Of a DNA stretch of 28,984 nt, positions 24,540 through 28,984 are shown in pieces. The notes under the pieces are model-generated. The model was not told the DNA's origin. It saw nothing but the letters and a program-made list of their open reading frames with translations, and made no database searches. The stretch is from positions 1 to 28,984 of the forward strand of contig JBDHSU010000043.1 of NCBI GenBank assembly GCA_039808325.1, in the 5' to 3' direction. Source of the stretch: JAFKKS01 sp039808325 (lineage in GTDB: Bacteria > Pseudomonadota > Alphaproteobacteria > Rhizobiales > Xanthobacteraceae). Position 1 is the first letter of the stretch, and the number at the start of each line of letters is the position of its first letter. Both the position numbers and the translations under genes were made by a program.

Positions 24540-25496
24540 TTACGATGCCGGCGAGCGGTGTTTCGCTTCACGCGCCGCGCGCAGCTTCGCGAAGTCCTCG
24601 CCAGCATGATGCGAGGAGCGCGTCAACGGCGACGCCGACACCATGAGGAAGCCCTTCGCGTAAGCGATGGTCTCGTAGCTCTTGAACTCGTCCGGCGTGA
24701 CGAAGCGAACGACCGGGTGGTGCTTGCGCGTCGGCTGGAGATACTGACCGATGGTGAGGAAGTCGACGTCGGCGCTGCGCAGATCGTCCATCAGTTGCAG
24801 CACTTCGTTCCGCTCTTCCCCGAGCCCGACCATGATGCCGGACTTGGTGAACATCTTCGGATCGAATTCCTTCGCTTGCTGCAGAAGCCGCATGGAGTGG
24901 AAGTAGCGCGCGCCCGGCCGCACGGTCGGATAGCGCGACGGCACGGTTTCGAGGTTATGGTTGAACACATCCGGCCGCGCCGCGATCACCTGCTCGAGCG
25001 CACCGGGCTTGCGCAGAAAATCGGGGGTGAGCACTTCGATCGTGGTCGTCGGGCAATGCTCGCGAATGGCGCGAATGGTCGCCGCGAAATGCGCGGCGCC
25101 GCCGTCGGCGAGGTCGTCACGATCGACGGAGGTGACGACGATGTGCGCGAGGCCGAGCTTCGCCGTCGCCTCGGCGACCTTCTCCGGCTCGGCCGGGTCG
25201 AGCGCGCCGGGCAAGCCCGTCTTCACGTTGCAGAAGGCGCAGGCGCGCGTGCAGGTGTCGCCCATGATCATGAAGGTGGCGTGCTTCTTCTCCCAGCACT
25301 CGCCGATATTGGGGCACCCGGCCTCCTCGCAGACGGTGACAAGGCCGTTCGAGCGCATGATCTTGTGCGTCTCGGAGAAGCCGCGCGAGACCGGAGCCTT
25401 CACGCGAATCCAATCCGGCTTGCGCAGCACCGGAGAATCCGGCCGGTGCGCCTTTTCCGGGTGGCGGGGCGTGAGCGTATCGAGAATGACGGTCAT
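24540..25496 (-). CDS. lipA: Lipoyl synthase
   Basis: LipA inserts two sulfur atoms into octanoyl groups carried on E2 and H proteins. The 318-aa radical-SAM protein has the auxiliary cluster cysteines C56, C61, C67 (CEEAGCPNIGEC) and the radical-SAM CxxxCxxC cysteines C82, C86, C89 (CTRACAFC). VTSVDRDDL and the C-terminal PLTRSSHHAGEDF (with the conserved RSSxxA serine) are also typical. AGGAG lies about 14 bases before the ATG, slightly far. It is near lpdA and pdhC, whose complex needs its product. Confidence 0.97.
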   Translation of the reverse strand: MTVILDTLTPRHPEKAHRPDSPVLRKPDWIRVKAPVSRGFSETHKIMRSNGLVTVCEEAGCPNIGECWEKKHATFMIMGDTCTRACAFCNVKTGLPGALDPAEPEKVAEATAKLGLAHIVVTSVDRDDLADGGAAHFAATIRAIREHCPTTTIEVLTPDFLRKPGALEQVIAARPDVFNHNLETVPSRYPTVRPGARYFHSMRLLQQAKEFDPKMFTKSGIMVGLGEERNEVLQLMDDLRSADVDFLTIGQYLQPTRKHHPVVRFVTPDEFKSYETIAYAKGFLMVSASPLTRSSHHAGEDFAKLRAAREAKHRSPAS

Positions 25497-25587
25497 GATG
25501 CCGGCAGCAACTCCTGTCGGCTCTTAGGTACGAGCCACGGCCGACAAGCGCAAGGCATGCGAGGGAGGGTCAACTCAGCCACGGCAT

Positions 25588-26187
25588 TCATCCGAGCCCG
25601 GGAACCGCGACCAGCAGCAGGAACCCATTGACCATCAACAGGCCGCCGATGACGCCAAGGACGGTGCCGAAACCGGCGAGCCAGCGCTGGTCGGCGACGA
25701 TCGATATCGAGATCAGCACGATGGCGATCTGCAGCAGCGCCTGCGAATAGTCGAAATACGGGTCCTGCCGCAGCGCATGGTCGCGCCGCGCCTCCTGCTC
25801 GCGGGCCTTGACGATCAGTTCCTTCTTGCCCTCCCCGGTCGAGGGCTCGGACTCGTAGCGCGCGATCGTCTTCTTGTATTGTTCGAGCTTCTCCGAGAGC
25901 GCTTTGCGCGTCGGCTCCGGAAGTGCGGCGTCATGCAGCCACACGCTCTCGATCTGATCGGCGGCAAGCTCATAGCTTGTCTGCCGCATGTTTTTGGCTT
26001 GGAAGAAGTTGAAGGCGTTCGATGCCTCGACATTGCCGAGCAGCGCGTCCTTCATCGAATTGCTGCCGCCGAGCCCCGTGATCGCAAGCAGCATCGCAAA
26101 GACGGCGATGAGGATCGCCGCCTTGCGTTTGAAGGCGTCGTCTTCGCGCCCCTGCTCCATCAGGTCCGGTGCGTCTTGTGGATCCAT
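25588..26187 (-). CDS. DUF4337-like membrane protein
   Basis: Function unknown. The 199-aa protein has one membrane segment near the N-terminus (AAILIAVFAMLLAITGLGG, about 23-41), a charged helical middle with NAFNFFQAKNMRQTSYELAADQ, which resembles the DUF4337 signature, and two closely spaced segments at the C-terminus (about 148-166 and 172-196). The middle part (Glu/Lys-rich, 90-140) could be a coiled coil. It starts 46 bases after the lpdA stop in the same direction, so it may be co-transcribed with the pyruvate dehydrogenase genes. Confidence 0.8.
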   Translation of the reverse strand: MDPQDAPDLMEQGREDDAFKRKAAILIAVFAMLLAITGLGGSNSMKDALLGNVEASNAFNFFQAKNMRQTSYELAADQIESVWLHDAALPEPTRKALSEKLEQYKKTIARYESEPSTGEGKKELIVKAREQEARRDHALRQDPYFDYSQALLQIAIVLISISIVADQRWLAGFGTVLGVIGGLLMVNGFLLLVAVPGLG

Positions 26188-26233
26188 TGCCGCCCCCGCG
26201 GTGTTTCCGACGAAATGATCCGGTCCCGCACGC

Positions 26234-27667
26234 TTACATGTTCAGCACGCGCCCATACGCGTCGAGCACCGCCTCTTTCATCATCTCCGAGAGGGTGGGA
26301 TGCGGGAAGATCGTGTGCATCAGCTCCTCTTCGGTCGTCTCGAGATTCATCGCGACGACGTATCCTTGGATGAGCTCGGTCACTTCCGCGCCGACCATGT
26401 GGGCGCCGAGGAGCTGTCCCGTCTTCTTATCGAAGATCACCTTGATGAGGCCCTGGTCCTCGCCGAGCGCGATCGCCTTGCCGTTGCCGACGAAGGGGAA
26501 ACGGCCAACGCGAATTTCACGCCCGCCTTCTTTCGCCTTCGCTTCCGTCAAGCCGACCGACGCGACCTGTGGCTGGCAATAGGTGCAACCCGGAATGAGG
26601 TTCTTGTCCATCGGGTGCGGATGCAGCCCCTTGATCGCCTCGACGCAGATGACGCCCTCGTGCTCGGCCTTGTGCGCCAGCATCGGCGGGCCGGCGACGT
26701 CGCCGATGGCGTAGATGCCCGGCACGTTGGTCTTGCAAAAGCCGTCGACCGAAATGCAGCCGCGATCGGTCTTCACGCCGAGCTTCTCCAATCCGAGATT
26801 CTCGATATTGCCGACGACGCCGACGGCGGAGATGACGCGGTCGACCTCGAGCGTCTGTGTCTTGCCCTTCCCGTCGTCGATGGTCGCGACGACGCTGTCG
26901 CTCTTCTTCTCGAGCTTCGCGACCTTGGCGCCGGTCAGAATCTTGATGCCCTGCTTCTCCAGTTGCTTGCGCGCGATGCCGGCGATCTCGGCGTCCTCGA
27001 CCGGCAGGATCTGCGGCAGCACCTCGACGACGGTCACGTCGGCGCCCATCGCGTTGAAGAAGGAAGCAAACTCGATGCCGATGGCGCCGGAGCCGACGAC
27101 CAGCAGCGACTTCGGCATCTTCGGTGGCACCATCGCCTCGAAATAGGTCCAGATCAGCTTGCCGTCCGGCTCCAGGCCCGGCAGCACGCGCGGCCGCGCG
27201 CCGGTCGCGACGATGATATGCTTCGCCTGATAGGTGCCGGCTCCGAGCGCCCCCTTCGGCGCCTCGACGGTGCGATCGCCTTTATGCTCCTTCACGGTCA
27301 CTTTGCCGGGCGCGTCGATCGTCGCCTCGCCCCAGATCACAATGACCTTGTTCTTCTTCATCAGGAAGCCGACGCCGGTCGAGAGCCGGCCGGAGACGCC
27401 GCGCGAGCGCTTGACCACCGCCGCCGGGTCGAAGCCGACCTTCTCCGCCGAGAGGCCGTAATCCTTCGCATGCTGCATGTAGTGGTAGATTTCGGCGGAG
27501 CGCAGGAGCGCCTTGGTCGGGATGCAGCCCCAGTTGAGGCAGATGCCGCCCAGATATGAACGCTCGACGATCGCGGTCTTGAGGCCGAGCTGCGCCGCGC
27601 GAATGGCGGTGACGTAGCCGCCCGGGCCGGAACCGATGATGATGACGTCGAAGGATGTGTCAGGCAT
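26234..27667 (-). CDS. lpdA: Dihydrolipoyl dehydrogenase (E3 of pyruvate dehydrogenase)
   Basis: E3 reoxidises the dihydrolipoyl arm of E2 with FAD and NAD+. The 477-aa protein has the FAD-binding GSGPGG (12-17), the redox disulfide C43/C48 in GGICLNWGCIPTK, the NAD-binding VVGSGAIGIEFASFF, and the C-terminal HPHPTLSEMM with the catalytic His-Glu pair. The form GGICLNWGC, rather than GGTCLNVGC, is seen in E3 genes linked to pyruvate dehydrogenase clusters. This agrees with its place just downstream of the E2 gene. Confidence 0.96.
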   Translation of the reverse strand: MPDTSFDVIIIGSGPGGYVTAIRAAQLGLKTAIVERSYLGGICLNWGCIPTKALLRSAEIYHYMQHAKDYGLSAEKVGFDPAAVVKRSRGVSGRLSTGVGFLMKKNKVIVIWGEATIDAPGKVTVKEHKGDRTVEAPKGALGAGTYQAKHIIVATGARPRVLPGLEPDGKLIWTYFEAMVPPKMPKSLLVVGSGAIGIEFASFFNAMGADVTVVEVLPQILPVEDAEIAGIARKQLEKQGIKILTGAKVAKLEKKSDSVVATIDDGKGKTQTLEVDRVISAVGVVGNIENLGLEKLGVKTDRGCISVDGFCKTNVPGIYAIGDVAGPPMLAHKAEHEGVICVEAIKGLHPHPMDKNLIPGCTYCQPQVASVGLTEAKAKEGGREIRVGRFPFVGNGKAIALGEDQGLIKVIFDKKTGQLLGAHMVGAEVTELIQGYVVAMNLETTEEELMHTIFPHPTLSEMMKEAVLDAYGRVLNM

Positions 27668-27684
27668 GTCGAGTACTCGGCGGC

Positions 27685-27750
27685 TTCCCCTCCCCCCTTG
27701 TAGGAGAAGGTGGCTGAGCGCCTTCAGGCGCGAGGCTGGATGAGGGGGAT
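27685..27750. repeat. Rhizobial-type intergenic palindrome between pdhC and lpdA
   Basis: An inner hairpin GCGCCT-TC-AGGCGC (27718-27731) is nested within outer complementary edges CCCCTC (27687-27692) and GAGGGG (27742-27747). TAGGAGAAGGTGGCTGAGC and GGCTGGATGAGGGG are wording I recall from abundant palindromic repeats in rhizobial genomes. It lies between pdhC and lpdA and could adjust the relative expression of E2 and E3. Confidence 0.6.
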
Positions 27751-27810
27751 ATGTCTAGCGTGTCGAATATCTTCTCCAGGACAGCGCCGGATCGCGCCAG
27801 GGTGTCGCCA

Positions 27811-28984
27811 TCACACCACCATCATGACCGGATTTTCGATCAGCGCCTTGAACGCGACGAGCAGCTCGGCGCCCAACGCGCCGTCGACGGCGCGATGGTC
27901 GCAGGAGAGCGTGACGGACATCAGCGTGGCGACTTTGACCTTGCCGTGCTTCACGATGGCGCGTTCCTCGCCGGTGCCGACCGCGAGGATGGTGGCATGC
28001 GGCGGATTGATCACCGCGGTGAAATCCTTGATGCCGTACATGCCGAGGTTCGACACCGCGGTGGTGCCGCCCTGATATTCTTCCGGCTTGAGCTTGCGGG
28101 CGCGGGCGCGGGCGGCGAAATCCTTCATCTCGGCAGAGATGACGGAAACGGGTTTCGTATCCGCCTTGCGCACGATCGGAGTGATGAGGCCGCCCGGCAT
28201 CGCGACGGCGACGCCGACATCGGCGTGCTTGTGCTTGAGCATGCCGCCCTCGGTCCAGCTCACATTCGCATTCGGCACGCGCATCAACGCCAGCGCCAGC
28301 GCCTTGACCACGAAGTCGTTGACCGAGAGCTTGTAGGCGGGCTTGCCCTCCTTGTCCTTCGGCGCCGCGGCGTTGATCTCCTCGCGCGCGGCGACGAGCT
28401 TGTCGATGTTGCAGTCGACCGTCAGGTAGAAATGCGGAACAGTCTGGGTCGACGCCGTCAGACGCTGCGCGATCACCTTGCGCATGTTGTCGTGCGGCAC
28501 GACCTCGAAGGAGCCTTCCTCAAACAGCGCGCGGATCTTGTCGTCGGAGGGCGCCTGCGCCATCGCGGCTTGCGGCGCGGCCGCACCCGGCGCGGCGGCA
28601 GGCTTGAGTCCCTTGCCGGACTTCGCTTGTTCAATGTCGCGCGCGATCACGCGGCCGTGCGGACCGGAGCCCTGCACACGCGCGAGCTCGACGCCCGCCT
28701 CCTTGGCGAGGCGGCGCGCCAGCGGCGAGGAGAATACGCGGTCGTGACCATTGGCTTTCGCAGCTTGCGCGGGCGCCGGCTTCGCCGGCTCCTTGTCTTG
28801 CGTAGGCGCAGGAGCAGGAGCTTTCTCCGCGGGTGCCGGCGCGGGCGCGGCCTTCGGCGGTTCCTTTTTCTCCGGAGCAGCTTTCGCGCTGGCGCCCTGC
28901 CCGGCTCCAGCGGCTGCAGCCTTCGCGTCTTCACCTTCGGCGGCAAGGACCGCGATGAGGTCGTTCACGGGGACATCGGCGGTT
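27811..28984 (-). CDS. pdhC: Dihydrolipoamide acetyltransferase E2 of pyruvate dehydrogenase, 5' end outside window
   Basis: E2 forms the core of the pyruvate dehydrogenase complex and transfers acetyl groups to CoA. The frame is open at the right edge. The visible part starts with the tail of the lipoyl domain (ADVPVNDLIAVLAAEGED), then a long Ala/Pro/Lys/Glu linker, the peripheral-subunit-binding domain (FSSPLARRLAKEAGVELARV...GPHGRVIARDIE), and the catalytic domain ending with SCDHRAVDGALGA, which holds the active-site His and Asp. The C-terminus NPVMMVV is typical. An internal ATG at 28968 is not the true start because the lipoyl domain continues upstream. Confidence 0.96.
   Translation of the reverse strand, partial: TADVPVNDLIAVLAAEGEDAKAAAAGAGQGASAKAAPEKKEPPKAAPAPAPAEKAPAPAPTQDKEPAKPAPAQAAKANGHDRVFSSPLARRLAKEAGVELARVQGSGPHGRVIARDIEQAKSGKGLKPAAAPGAAAPQAAMAQAPSDDKIRALFEEGSFEVVPHDNMRKVIAQRLTASTQTVPHFYLTVDCNIDKLVAAREEINAAAPKDKEGKPAYKLSVNDFVVKALALALMRVPNANVSWTEGGMLKHKHADVGVAVAMPGGLITPIVRKADTKPVSVISAEMKDFAARARARKLKPEEYQGGTTAVSNLGMYGIKDFTAVINPPHATILAVGTGEERAIVKHGKVKVATLMSVTLSCDHRAVDGALGAELLVAFKALIENPVMMVV

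Overview
The window is high-GC DNA from an alphaproteobacterial chromosome, most likely Hyphomicrobiales/Rhizobiales in or near the Bradyrhizobiaceae. The main evidence is gene content and order: dusB(nifR3)-ntrBC-ntrYX-(small gene)-D-amino-acid transaminase-hfq-hflX, the fused ispDF, and the coq10-like/lipA/lpdA/pdhC block. Rhizobial-type palindromic intergenic repeats support this. No exact species can be named from sequence alone.

Region 1 (1-2323, minus strand) is accessory DNA of visibly lower GC. It is one uninterrupted reading frame of at least 774 codons whose 3' end lies beyond the left edge, so simple start-to-stop ORF calling misses it. The protein has an N-terminal SIR2-type NAD-binding domain, a Walker A P-loop, and a helical/TPR-like C-terminal part. 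This is the layout of SIR2-NTPase (Avs5/STAND-like) anti-phage NADases. It is the strongest candidate for an interesting system here. Region 2 (2324-3196) has no convincing gene; it carries hairpins and probable dispersed repeats at the junction with core DNA.

Region 3 (3197-11595, plus strand) is a core housekeeping run: rlpA, a D,D-carboxypeptidase, tmk, holB, metG, tatD, a PhnP-like metallo-beta-lactamase-fold hydrolase and mazG. Several of these genes overlap or nearly touch. Between the hydrolase and mazG sits a near-perfect dif-like XerC/XerD site (10553-10580), which suggests the window spans the replication terminus. Genes left of it point right and the genes just past mazG point left, as expected near a terminus.

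Region 4 (11667-22102, minus strand) reads as one long operon in the order dusB, ntrB, ntrC, ntrY, ntrX, a 109-aa unknown, D-amino-acid transaminase, hfq, hflX. It joins two nitrogen-responsive two-component systems to the RNA chaperone Hfq. Region 5 (22250-23925, plus) holds ispDF and a pncC/cinA-type amidase. Region 6 (24038-28984, minus) holds a Coq10/RatA-like protein, lipoyl synthase, a DUF4337-like membrane protein, and the E3 and (partial) E2 subunits of pyruvate dehydrogenase, so lipoate synthesis sits next to the lipoate-using enzyme complex. Related palindromic repeats at 11633-11671 and 23921-24022 supply the stop codons of hflX and cinA.
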